Below are positions 8,464 to 16,724 of a DNA stretch of 64,000 bases, piece after piece. Below the pieces are notes generated by a model that had not been told where the DNA came from, did not search any database, and saw only the letters and a program-made list of their open reading frames with translations. How positions within the stretch are numbered: the stretch's first letter is position 1; each line of letters begins with the position of its first letter. Where the stretch lies: positions 17,923-81,922 of the forward strand of contig NZ_JAESVA010000017.1 in NCBI RefSeq assembly GCF_020621385.1, given 5' to 3'. The DNA comes from Acidisoma cellulosilyticum. Its GTDB lineage: Bacteria > Pseudomonadota > Alphaproteobacteria > Acetobacterales > Acetobacteraceae. Both the position numbers and the translations under genes were made by a program.

Positions 8464-9555
8464 ATGCCCAATTCTCCTGAAGGCGCTCCGCAGACAGACA
8501 GTGCGCGTTCCCTATTGCGCCACCTCGTCAGCTCTGGTCCGGGCACCCGACCAGCAATTGCAGCGGATCTAAATTTCTCAAAGCCGACTCTAACGGCGGC
8601 GATAGATGAATTAATCGCCCTCGGTTTGGTTGAATCTCTCGGTCAGGAAGATGGGGGAGGAGCGGGGCGCCCCGGCATTGTCTATGGGCTGGGACGTCAC
8701 TCTGGATTTGTTATGGGCATCGATCTTGGCAATACGCAGGTAAGCCTGATTGCTGAAAGCCTCGATGGAAGCGTCATCGCCGAAATTAACGAAGATATCC
8801 CAGGGCGCGAAGCCTTCGACATGAGCGCGGTAACAAAAAGCGCCTCGAGGATTGCTGAAAAATCTCTTCGGCAGTTGTCGAAGCTGCACGGTCCAATGCG
8901 GGCGATCGCCATCGGAGTTCCGGTCATTGTGTCGGATAATCATCCCCAACTCAGCAGCAACGCTTGGCTGGCGGACCTAAGGAAGACCTTTTCGTTCGGA
9001 GGTGTTTCCCCGCTCATCGAGAATAACGTCAATTGCGCCACCGTCGCAGAGATGAGGCGTGGTGCAGCGCAGGGACGGCGCTCGTTTGCCTATCTCCAGG
9101 TCGGCGTAAAAATCGGCCTGAGTGTCGTCCATAACGGTGCTCTCTACCGGGGCGCGAATGGTGCGGCCGGGGAAGTGGCACGTATCCCCTATCCCTGGAC
9201 TCCGACTGGACAATCGGTTCGAGGCGCTTTGGACGAGAGGCTCGGTTCTGCCGCTCTGCTGGAGCGTGTGACCAAGGAGTGGACCAAGTCCGGTGGCCCG
9301 CGACCCGATAGCGTTCGTGCACTCTTTGCGGCAGCCGAATCAGGAAACGCGGCTGCTCGTGGCATGGTTGAAGCTTATGGTCTTGAAATTGGCCGCCTAG
9401 CCGCCGCGATCATCGGGGTCATGGATCCAGGCTTGATTGTCATGGGCGGTGGTGTCGGCCAGAAGGCCTCGGCCCCGAACGTGTCGATATACAAATCCGC
9501 AAGTTTGGAAAGCTCAGTGTCACTTGGAGCGTTCAAGCGCTGGGCGAGCTTCTGA
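8464..9555 (+). pseudogene. ROK-family transcriptional regulator, 3' end replaced
   Basis: Residues 1-75 form a winged helix-turn-helix and the rest a ROK (repressor/ORF/kinase) domain with the nucleotide-binding signature GIDLGNTQ. The usual zinc-binding Cys cluster of ROK proteins is absent. Homology stops after an IVMGGGVGQ motif at about residue 330, close to 9465; the last roughly 29 residues are antisense to the SIR2-like fragment on the minus strand and do not belong to the family. Normal members continue for about 50 residues more, so the protein has probably lost its last helices. Sugar-responsive repression would be the family role. Confidence 0.75.
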
Positions 9556-9701
9556 GCTATTCCGAAGGCGGCAAAACCTAGCTGAGGCCGCGAAATCCCA
9601 GCCCCGAAGACGGGCACGAGCTTTTGCTGGGCGAGCAGTGACGCCATCTCATCAAGAATTTCCAATTGATCATTCTCAGCCGCGTTTCGGATGTCGCTCA
9701 T
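9465..9701 (-). pseudogene. 5' fragment of a SIR2-like domain gene
   Basis: Read on the minus strand from ATG 9701, about 79 residues carry the start of a SIR2-like NAD-binding fold, including VPVFGAGISRPQLG, which is the nucleotide-binding loop of SIR2-like proteins common in defence systems. At about 9465 the frame runs into the antisense of the ROK gene and loses all homology. The remainder of the SIR2-like gene is missing, so this is a truncated relic. What effector it once carried cannot be told. Confidence 0.65.
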
Positions 9702-10228
9702 GCTTCTCGAATATAGCAGTTTGTGGTCAACCAAGCTGACATCGTGCCATGACCCATCATACGCCACCATCCCAGACGATCAGCCGTTTGGGGGGGGCCG
9801 GGTTGCTGCTTCTACCGTCTTGTTGGGCTCCATGGAGATGGCCGGTATGTCGCTTTACGGGTGGCTTCCCATCCAATGTTTGCGTGCCTCATGACGTCCG
9901 GCCTCAACCGCGCCACCTCTGGTCACGCCCTGCGACCGACGCTTTCGGCCGAATAGAGCCGCTGGGCAAACTTGTTCTGCCGCCCCGAGCAAGCTTCCGC
10001 TGGCCTGGAACGCTAGGTCGAACATGGAGAGCTGATGCGACGGGCAGATGGCCTGGAGGAATTGGTGTTCGGACTCCCCAGCTTGCGCCCAGGGGCGTGC
10101 TCGCCAGCGGCGCTCATCGCGAATCGGGGAAATCTTCCTTGCGAGCGGACGAACTGAAGCCAAAACCCGCGTTTCCGGGTGTTTGGAGGGAGCCGCCATG
10201 TATCGCCCGGATCGTCTTCGCGTCGCTT
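9702..10228. other. non-coding or decayed stretch
   Basis: No protein I recognise is encoded on either strand. Several open frames cross it, but they have skewed Pro/Arg/Trp composition and look accidental. A run of nine G occurs near 9790. It forms the border between the AT-richer accessory block and the GC-rich chromosome. Confidence 0.4.
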
Positions 10229-10852
10229 TCAGTGGATGAGGCGGGCAAGATCGGCCGCAAGAACCGCTGCCGTGCTGTCCGCGGGCAGTGGGGCGACGAA
10301 CCTCCCGTCCGGCGCCATGAGATAGAGAACCGCGCTGTGATTGATCAGTGCGGCGTCATCCGCCGCATTGGACCCCGGTTCGACGACGACATGGTAGGCG
10401 GTTTCGGCGTGATGGATTTGCGTCAGCGAGCCTGTCAGGCCGATCAGCCTGGGTGAAAAGGCCGCGGTGTAGCGGCCGATGACGCTCGGCCTGTCCCGCT
10501 TCGGATCCACGGTGATGAAGATCGGCTGGATATCATCGCCACGCGGGCCGAGCTGCGCCAGGGCTTGGGTGACGGCGGTCAGCGTGGTCGGGCAGATGTC
10601 AGGACAATCAGTATAGCCGAAATAGACGAGCATGTACTGACCGCGAAAGGTGCGATCCGTCACCGTATGATTTGCGGAGTCGACGAGTGCGAAGCGGCCA
10701 CCGATGGTCGTCTCCGCCAGGCTTTGCCGCTCCCGGGTCGCGATCAAGGCATAGAGCCCGATCGCGACCGCGAAGATCGCGACAAGAATGAGACCCGCCG
10801 TCAGCTTTGCTGGCCTGCCGCGGACAGGCTTTGTCGGCCGGGTCTTGGCCAT
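10229..10852 (-). CDS. SCO1/SenC family copper chaperone
   Basis: A 207-residue membrane-anchored thioredoxin-fold protein. One N-terminal membrane segment (about residues 17-39) is followed by the SCO fold with the copper-binding pair C83 and C87 (CPDIC) and a conserved His in an NHSAV context near residue 170. SCO proteins deliver copper to the CuA site of cytochrome c oxidase or act as periplasmic thiol reductants. The ATG at 10852 overlaps the stop of copD (TGATG); a GTG one codon earlier is possible. Cotranscribed with copC and copD. Confidence 0.9.
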   Translation of the reverse strand: MAKTRPTKPVRGRPAKLTAGLILVAIFAVAIGLYALIATRERQSLAETTIGGRFALVDSANHTVTDRTFRGQYMLVYFGYTDCPDICPTTLTAVTQALAQLGPRGDDIQPIFITVDPKRDRPSVIGRYTAAFSPRLIGLTGSLTQIHHAETAYHVVVEPGSNAADDAALINHSAVLYLMAPDGRFVAPLPADSTAAVLAADLARLIH

Positions 10853-11778
10853 CACATCTTCATCCCCGGCGGCGGAAGACTGGCCAGCAGCCCCGCGGCC
10901 AGAATGATGGCAATGCCGAGACCGATCTCCAACCCCACAGCGTAGAGCAAAGCGGGCCGACCCGCGCCGTCGGTCTTCATCAGTGCCAGACGCGGTGTCG
11001 CGTAGATCCGGTTGAAACCTGCCAAAGCGAGCAAAAGGGCAAACAGCAGAATCTTGAGAAGCGCTGCCCAGCCATAGGCGCTACTGGCGAGGAGGCCCCA
11101 GCTGCCGATCAACACCCAGCCCTGATAGAGGGCTGTGACAGCCAGGATCGACACGCAGGTGATGCCGACCGGCGAGAAGCGCTGAGCCAGCCGGGCGGCC
11201 ACGGGATGCGGCAGACGGGCCAGGCTGATCGCGAGTGCCGGCAGCGACCCCAGCCAGACGCCCGCCGCCAGCAGATGCGCGACAAGACAGGCGAGGAGCA
11301 GGGGATTGCCCATGCCAAAGGCATGGCCGTGGCAGGCCTGCAAGGCCGTCAGCATCGCCCCGAAGGCGAGGGCCGAGCGGTCCCAGGGTTCCGGCAGGGC
11401 GAGCGTCGCCAGAACGGCGACGAGCATCGCGGCCTCGGCGATCACGATATGCCCGAAGCTGGTGGAGCCGATGACGGTCCAGACGGCACCCACGGTCGGC
11501 GCAAACCCCGTCACCTCGGCAAGAGATTGCGCGATCAACACCAGCCAGACGGCGAGCACGACCAGCGCCAGCGACGCCAGCAGGCGGGTCTGGGCGGCGA
11601 GGCGCCGGCGGAACGCCAGCGCCCCTGTCTCCCCCAGTCCAGTGAAGCCTGCGGGTGCCACCAGCGCCCGGAAGGCGAGCGTCCCGAACAAGGTCAGCAC
11701 GACGGCATCAGTCAAGCCTCGGATAAGGACAAGACCGATGCCGCCGCTATCCGTCAGGTCGAAGCTGGGAACGACCAT
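10852..11778 (-). CDS. copD: CopD family copper resistance membrane protein
   Basis: A 308-residue integral membrane protein with about eight hydrophobic segments. A His-rich ACHGHAFGMG stretch in the middle and a GxWxGSLP motif further on are typical of CopD. It is thought to move copper across the inner membrane together with periplasmic CopC, encoded 19 bases upstream, and it overlaps the SCO gene downstream. Confidence 0.9.
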   Translation of the reverse strand: MVVPSFDLTDSGGIGLVLIRGLTDAVVLTLFGTLAFRALVAPAGFTGLGETGALAFRRRLAAQTRLLASLALVVLAVWLVLIAQSLAEVTGFAPTVGAVWTVIGSTSFGHIVIAEAAMLVAVLATLALPEPWDRSALAFGAMLTALQACHGHAFGMGNPLLLACLVAHLLAAGVWLGSLPALAISLARLPHPVAARLAQRFSPVGITCVSILAVTALYQGWVLIGSWGLLASSAYGWAALLKILLFALLLALAGFNRIYATPRLALMKTDGAGRPALLYAVGLEIGLGIAIILAAGLLASLPPPGMKM

Positions 11779-11797
11779 GGGATCGCTGTCCTTAAGC

Positions 11798-12160
11798 TTA
11801 CTGACCGACGGTGAAAGTGTAGGTGCCGTGGGTCTTGTGGGTGTCCGTATCGGTCGCGTGCCAGGTCACGGTGTATTGGCCGGGCGCCAGCGGCTTCAGG
11901 CCGATGCTGAGATGATGCGCGTCGGTGGGGGAGACCGCCGCCTTGCCGTCATCCATCCGCATGCCCATCGAATCCGTCACCGTCACGCCGGTGAATTTGG
12001 GTTCGAGTTCGTCGTCGAATTCGATCCAGAGCGCGGTCGGTGCGGTTGTGACCGTGCTGCCCTTGGACGGTGATTCGGTCTGGGGATAGGCATGGGCGAA
12101 AGCGCCGGTGGAGAAACCAATCGTCGCGACAAAGGCTGCCGCCAAAATGCGGATGTTCAT
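11798..12160 (-). CDS. copC: CopC periplasmic copper-binding protein
   Basis: A 120-residue protein with a signal peptide ending in GAFA; the mature N-terminus begins with His, the expected Cu(II) ligand of CopC. The DAHH and THGTYTF motifs supply the other ligands and the last strand of the cupredoxin-like fold. Start ATG 12160 is chosen because the signal peptide begins there; an in-frame ATG at 12208 would only add unrelated residues. First gene of the copC-copD-SCO operon. Confidence 0.92.
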   Translation of the reverse strand: MNIRILAAAFVATIGFSTGAFAHAYPQTESPSKGSTVTTAPTALWIEFDDELEPKFTGVTVTDSMGMRMDDGKAAVSPTDAHHLSIGLKPLAPGQYTVTWHATDTDTHKTHGTYTFTVGQ

Positions 12161-12259
12161 AACGCTGTCTTCCTGAATTGGCCGCGCAAAAGCATTGCAT
12201 CTGGCCAAGCCGAATCAATTGAGGATTGGTCGCGTAGGGGCGCTACAAAACGCCCTGCA

Positions 12260-12685
12260 TCACAGGATGCTTGGCGGCCCGCGCGGCTGCTGGGCAGCCC
12301 GGTATGGAATCGGTGGATCGGACAAGGATGTCGACGAGACCTCAACCGTCAGCCAGACTGAAGCGGCAAGGGGAAGCGGCACCGGCGCCCCAGGCAGGGC
12401 ATGGGCGTTGTCGGCGAGTTCTAGGACCAGAAGATCGTCGAAGGATGCCTGTGGGTGCTGTGACGGTGGCGGTTTAGACGTTTGACCCGGATCGCACATG
12501 ACCATGACGGCCTGCAATCGGGCGACGGCGCTCGATGCCGCCGTGTCGGCCGGAACGCCAGTCGAAACGCTCGCCCCCAGCGCCAGACGGCTCGCCAGCG
12601 CTAGACCGAGCATCGCCGTCAGCAAAAAGCGCTGAACGAACCGACCGGCAGGGGTAACGCGACGGACCATCTCAGCTGACGTCAT
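12260..12685 (-). CDS. DUF2946-like small membrane or secreted protein
   Basis: About 141 residues from ATG 12685 (a longer form from 12721 is possible). A hydrophobic N-terminal segment, a MCDP cysteine, His/Asp residues in the middle and a C-terminal RAAQQPRGPP tail resemble DUF2946 proteins, which often sit next to copper genes. The gene ends 100 bases before copC in the same direction. A role in copper handling is inferred only from position. Confidence 0.5.
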   Translation of the reverse strand: MTSAEMVRRVTPAGRFVQRFLLTAMLGLALASRLALGASVSTGVPADTAASSAVARLQAVMVMCDPGQTSKPPPSQHPQASFDDLLVLELADNAHALPGAPVPLPLAASVWLTVEVSSTSLSDPPIPYRAAQQPRGPPSIL

Positions 12686-12840
12686 AGCACTAAATTGCGG
12701 CCAGCCAACGGTCCTCTCCATGACAGACAGGTCGCTGGATTCTGTCAGGATTGGATAGAAGCCTGGCCGGCCGCGCCGCCGTTGCGGTCGTCGATGAGGG
12801 GCGAAGCGTCGATCCGGCGATCAAGGTTGAGCGCAAAACG

Positions 12841-12864
12841 AAAAGGCACCCGAAGGTGCCTTTT
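12841..12864 (-). terminator. Rho-independent terminator
   Basis: Arms 12841-12850 (AAAAGGCACC) and 12855-12864 pair perfectly around a four-base loop. On the minus strand the hairpin follows the small His/Tyr-rich gene by 16 bases and is followed by a T-rich run, so it ends that transcript. Confidence 0.8.
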
Positions 12865-12880
12865 CAACGATCGATCCTGA

Positions 12881-13048
12881 TCAGTAGTAGCGATAATAGC
12901 CTTTGGGGTGGGAGTGGTCTTTCACCCACTGGCGATGCCCATAGTGCTTGTGGTTGTGATAATAGTCGGCATGGGCCGCGGCAACGGTGCCGGCGGAAAC
13001 CCCCGCGATGCCCAGCAGCATCAGCGCGAAACGCAGATAAGTTTTCAT
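12881..13048 (-). CDS. small secreted His/Tyr-rich peptide
   Basis: A 55-residue product: a clear signal peptide (about residues 1-27, ending AAAHA) and a 28-residue mature part with six His and six Tyr. A purine-rich AGGATG sequence precedes ATG 13048, and a strong terminator lies just downstream, which together support expression. The His-rich tail and the neighbouring copC operon suggest metal binding; that is inference. No family name is recognised. Confidence 0.65.
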   Translation of the reverse strand: MKTYLRFALMLLGIAGVSAGTVAAAHADYYHNHKHYGHRQWVKDHSHPKGYYRYY

Positions 13049-13373
13049 AGTCATCCTCCGCTTGTCGATCGTCGTCAGAACTGGCGATCTGACTTGGCCT
13101 CTAGCTCGTGCGGATAGGCTGTCAGGTCAAGCGGTCGATTGCCGAAGGAAACGATGGGTAACGTAATGCCACCGGATTGACACAACTCCGCGGCAATCCT
13201 GGGGCGGTCCAAGGGAGCGGTGGGTCGCTTCCGCCATGTCACGACGGCGAGCCGGAAGGGACCCGCTGCCAATAGGCCCGTCCCGTCGTCGCCTCACGCA
13301 GGGTGGCGCTCGGCCTCAGATGTCCTTAGCAATCCGCGGCGATAGATGGGCGCTGCAGGCAAGGGATCAGGCC
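13049..13373. other. intergenic stretch between divergent genes
   Basis: Nothing coding is recognised. It should hold the promoters of the small His/Tyr-rich gene (minus) and of the membrane protein (plus), but I cannot point to a convincing pair of promoter boxes. Confidence 0.4.
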
Positions 13374-14666
13374 ATGGCCATTGGGTTGTACGACCGCCGA
13401 CGGTCTGGCCGGGCTGCCGGCTATGTCATCGCGGCGGCTTGTCTGGTCCTGCTGCTGTATTGGCGCTGTCCGACCGTCATCAGCCATGCCCGCCTTTGGG
13501 GGGAGGATGGCTGGGTCTGGTATCCAACCTGCTATGCGCAAGGTCTGGCCTGCCTGACCTTCGATCATTCCGGCTATCTGCAGACGATTTCGATGCTGGT
13601 GGCGCTTCTCAGTCAGCTTTGGCCGTTGACGGCGGCGCCGACCGTCTTCGCCGTCGCGGCTTTGCTGCTGCAGGCCTCCCCCGCTATTTTCTTGCTCTCG
13701 CCGCGGATGACGGCGGCGCTGCCGTCGCTGCCGCTACGCGGCTTTCTGGCGGTTCTGCTGATAGCCGTGCCGGGCATGAGCGAGGTCTATGTCAATGTCA
13801 CGAATACCCAGTGGCATCTGGCGTTGCTGGCTTTTCTGATCATCACCGCAAACCCGGCCGGACGGGTCGGGGCGGCCGTCTTCGACAGTGTCGCGCTGGT
13901 GGTCGCGGGTCTCAGCGGGCCTTTTGCGATCTTTCTGGCGCCCGTCGCTGCACTGTGGTGGTGGCTTTATCGCGGACGGTGGCGGCTATGGCGGCTGGCT
14001 GTCCTGGCGGCCTCCGCATCGCTTCAGTTCGATCTGGTCATCCGGCATCAGCAGTCGCGCGGCGGCATCGCCACGGTGCTGGGAACCGGTCTGCATCCGC
14101 TGAGCAATATCGTCGTGACCGATGTCCTGGCGGTCGCGACCCTCGGGTGGCGCATACTCATGGGCCATTACTGGGATGTCTCCCGCGGCTGGCTGACGCT
14201 CGGCAGCCCGGCGGCGCTGATCCTGAACGTCATCCTGATGCTGGCGGCTACGGCTTTCCTGCTGCGCGCGCTGTGGCGCGGGCCTTGGATTCTGCGGGCC
14301 TTCCTGTTGTTCGCGGCGCTTGAATTCGCGGCGGTGCTGACGGCAGGGCAGCGCAACGATCAGCGGCCGCTTTGGCTGGAACTGGAATTATCCATCAGCT
14401 GCCGCTACTTCTTTCATCCCGTCCTGGCCTGGCTCGCCGTGCTTATCTGTCTTTGCGGCGACCGCAACTGGCTGTTTCGCGCGCCGGCTTTAGCCCTTAT
14501 CGCCGTCACGCTGCTGATCGCCTTGCCGCATGACTGGGCGCTGCGACCTCTGCCTGCCGACCGCGTGTTTCACGATGAGGCGCTGCGTTTCGCGACGCTG
14601 CCCGCCGGAACGGTGGTCAATATTCCCGTGCAGCCCGTCTCTGTCATGCGGCTGATCAAACGCTGA
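13374..14666 (+). CDS. polytopic membrane protein, GT-C glycosyltransferase-like
   Basis: A 430-residue protein with about ten membrane segments. A WGEDGWVW motif in the first extracytoplasmic loop has the acidic pair expected in the GT-C fold, and the overall pattern is that of uncharacterised polyprenyl-phosphate-sugar-dependent glycosyltransferases. I chose ATG 13374 because AAGGGA lies eight to ten bases upstream; ATG 13320 is an alternative. It is monocistronic by spacing. The specific sugar and acceptor are unknown. Confidence 0.65.
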   Translation: MAIGLYDRRRSGRAAGYVIAAACLVLLLYWRCPTVISHARLWGEDGWVWYPTCYAQGLACLTFDHSGYLQTISMLVALLSQLWPLTAAPTVFAVAALLLQASPAIFLLSPRMTAALPSLPLRGFLAVLLIAVPGMSEVYVNVTNTQWHLALLAFLIITANPAGRVGAAVFDSVALVVAGLSGPFAIFLAPVAALWWWLYRGRWRLWRLAVLAASASLQFDLVIRHQQSRGGIATVLGTGLHPLSNIVVTDVLAVATLGWRILMGHYWDVSRGWLTLGSPAALILNVILMLAATAFLLRALWRGPWILRAFLLFAALEFAAVLTAGQRNDQRPLWLELELSISCRYFFHPVLAWLAVLICLCGDRNWLFRAPALALIAVTLLIALPHDWALRPLPADRVFHDEALRFATLPAGTVVNIPVQPVSVMRLIKR

Positions 14667-14756
14667 CGATGCGCAGTGAGGCTTGACCCGCAGGCCAGAT
14701 TTGCGCATGTTCCTATTATGTTCTTGTTTGACCTCGGGACAGGTAAGGAGCGTGGC

Positions 14757-15383
14757 ATGGCGCGGATCAAGAAGGAAGACCACGCGCGGATTCTGCATCT
14801 GGTCGATGTCGAACGCCGCGCGGTACGAGAAATCGCGACGGAATTCGGCTGTACGGCGGCCAATATCTACAGCCTGCTCGCCAAGATGCGGCGGGGCGCG
14901 ACGGCGGGCGAGGCGGGTGCCGGCGCTGCTGAGTCGGTCGAGGATGATGATCTGCCCGCGATGATCTCCACCCAGCCGGGATTGGGATTGGGATTGGAGC
15001 CGCGGGCCGATGCGCCTGAGCCCGAATCCCTTGCGCTTGAGGCGGCGGTCCCAGTGTCAGCCTTGGTGCCGGCCGAGACAATGCTGGAGCGACCGGCCGC
15101 CGCAAAACTCGCGATCGTGCCGCAGACGACGGAGCGGCTCTTGCCTGAGCCGACACCCAGCCCTGACCGGAAACCGGTGCTGGGCGCCCGTTTGTCCAAA
15201 CCGGGCATGGGTCTGGTCATGCGCACCGAAGACGGGGAGGAGACGATGACGCCCTTCCGGTCGATCGACGATCTGCTCTCGGCCATCAAGCCGATCCTGC
15301 GCGCGAGCGCGCGCGGCACGGATGCGGTTTGGTTTTCTCTTCAGCCTGTGGATTTATCGCTCATTGAGATGGATGCTGCCTGA
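14757..15383 (+). CDS. helix-turn-helix protein with conserved C-terminal tail
   Basis: A 208-residue protein. Residues 1-47 form a basic helix-turn-helix (the EIATEFGCTAANIYSLLAK segment is the recognition part). A long Ala/Pro/Glu linker follows, and residues about 150-208 form a more ordered tail. AAGGAG lies six bases before ATG 14757, which fixes the start over a longer frame from 14676. A DNA-binding role is inferred from the HTH; no named family is recognised. Confidence 0.65.
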   Translation: MARIKKEDHARILHLVDVERRAVREIATEFGCTAANIYSLLAKMRRGATAGEAGAGAAESVEDDDLPAMISTQPGLGLGLEPRADAPEPESLALEAAVPVSALVPAETMLERPAAAKLAIVPQTTERLLPEPTPSPDRKPVLGARLSKPGMGLVMRTEDGEETMTPFRSIDDLLSAIKPILRASARGTDAVWFSLQPVDLSLIEMDAA

Positions 15384-15467
15384 CCAGCTGTATGGATAGG
15401 GCGAAGAGGATGCGATGCGGGGCTTGAGGCGAAGCGGCGGGCCTGACTGTGCTGCCGTGGTTGAACC

Positions 15468-16547
15468 ATGACCGATCCCGCTGACCGGCTGCGCCGCCTG
15501 GCGATTGCCCAGGCCTTCCCGGCCATGGGCAAGCTGGGCAGTGTGGTGGAGGCCATGGGCTTCGTTCAGGCCGATCCGATCCGCGCACCGGCGCGGGCGC
15601 AGGATCTTATCCTTCGCCAGCGCGTGACGGGCTATCGGCCGGGCGATCTGGAACGGCGCTTCACCCGGCTCGGCCTGGAAGAGGATTTTTTCTACGCCTA
15701 TGGCTTCATGCCGCGGGAGACGATGCAGCTTTTGCATCCGCGGCCCGACGCCGAGGACCCCGACGCCGATTATCGGCCGCGCGGTCTGGCCGAGGATGTG
15801 CTGGCGCTGGTGTCGGCGCGACAGGAGACGCATCCGCGCGATCTGGAAGCAGCCTTCGGGCGGGATCGCGCCGTCAATGCCTGGGGCGGGTTTTCCAAGG
15901 AAACGACGCAGGTTCTGCATCGCTTGCATTATCATGGGCTGTTGCGCGTCGTGCGGCGGCAGGACGGCATTCGTATCTATGGCGCGGTCCAGCTGCCGCA
16001 TGCGCCGCTGCCTGCGGAGGAGCGTCGGCGCCGGTTGCTGTTGCTGCTGCTTGGGAACTTCGCGCCGGTCTCCCGCCCCAGTCTGATCGGGATGCTGGCT
16101 TTGTTGCGGCGCGGCGCGCCGGGGCTGGGCGATTTCGCGGGGACGCTCGACAGGCTGCTCGCGTCCGGCGAGGTGGAGCGGGCGAGCCTGGAGCGCGAGG
16201 TCTATTTCTGGCCGGCCTCGCTGGAAACGGATGCGCCGCCGCCGCGCGGCGTTCGCTTTCTGGCCCCCTTCGACCCGCTGGTCTGGGATCGGCGCCGCTT
16301 CGCCCATCTTTGGGGCTGGGTCTATCGCTTCGAGGCCTATACGCCGCCGCCCAAACGGCAATTCGGCTATTATGCCTTGCCGGTCCTTTGGCGCGACCGG
16401 ATGCTGGGCTGGGTGAACGTGCGCTTGGCCGAGGGCCAAATGCATCTGGAGCAAGGATGGATCGACAACCCGCCGCGCAGTCAGGATTTCCGGCGCGCTT
16501 TGGATGCCGAGGTGGCACGGCTGGAGGAATTTCTTAAAAAGGAATAA
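15468..16547 (+). CDS. ycaQ: YcaQ/AlkX-type winged-helix DNA glycosylase
   Basis: A 359-residue protein of the HTH_42 family. The QAD tripeptide in the first 40 residues matches the catalytic QxD of the YcaQ (AlkX) branch, as opposed to QxQ of AlkZ. An RQRV/GY...LE module and a C-terminal winged-helix region follow. YcaQ removes alkylated bases and unhooks interstrand cross-links. It stands alone and is not part of the alkylation-repair cluster near 58-60 kb. Confidence 0.85.
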   Translation: MTDPADRLRRLAIAQAFPAMGKLGSVVEAMGFVQADPIRAPARAQDLILRQRVTGYRPGDLERRFTRLGLEEDFFYAYGFMPRETMQLLHPRPDAEDPDADYRPRGLAEDVLALVSARQETHPRDLEAAFGRDRAVNAWGGFSKETTQVLHRLHYHGLLRVVRRQDGIRIYGAVQLPHAPLPAEERRRRLLLLLLGNFAPVSRPSLIGMLALLRRGAPGLGDFAGTLDRLLASGEVERASLEREVYFWPASLETDAPPPRGVRFLAPFDPLVWDRRRFAHLWGWVYRFEAYTPPPKRQFGYYALPVLWRDRMLGWVNVRLAEGQMHLEQGWIDNPPRSQDFRRALDAEVARLEEFLKKE

Positions 16548-16724
16548 GTCCGGTCAAAAGCTTGCCTTTATGATCCTGCACCGATAGGCCGAGGCGAGCG
16601 CCGGATTTTGGTCTTATTGCTTGGGCAAAAACTTTGCCCGGCCTTGAACGGAAGGGGCTAGTCCTCGCCGCGTCTCTGGACCAAAAGACGAGTAAGTTTT
16701 TTTCTGACTACGGAGCCAGGACAA

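Noticed and set aside
9749..10456. Plus-strand frame of 235 codons between the SIR2 relic and SCO gene
   Set aside because: Its 3' part is antisense to the SCO gene and its composition is not protein-like.
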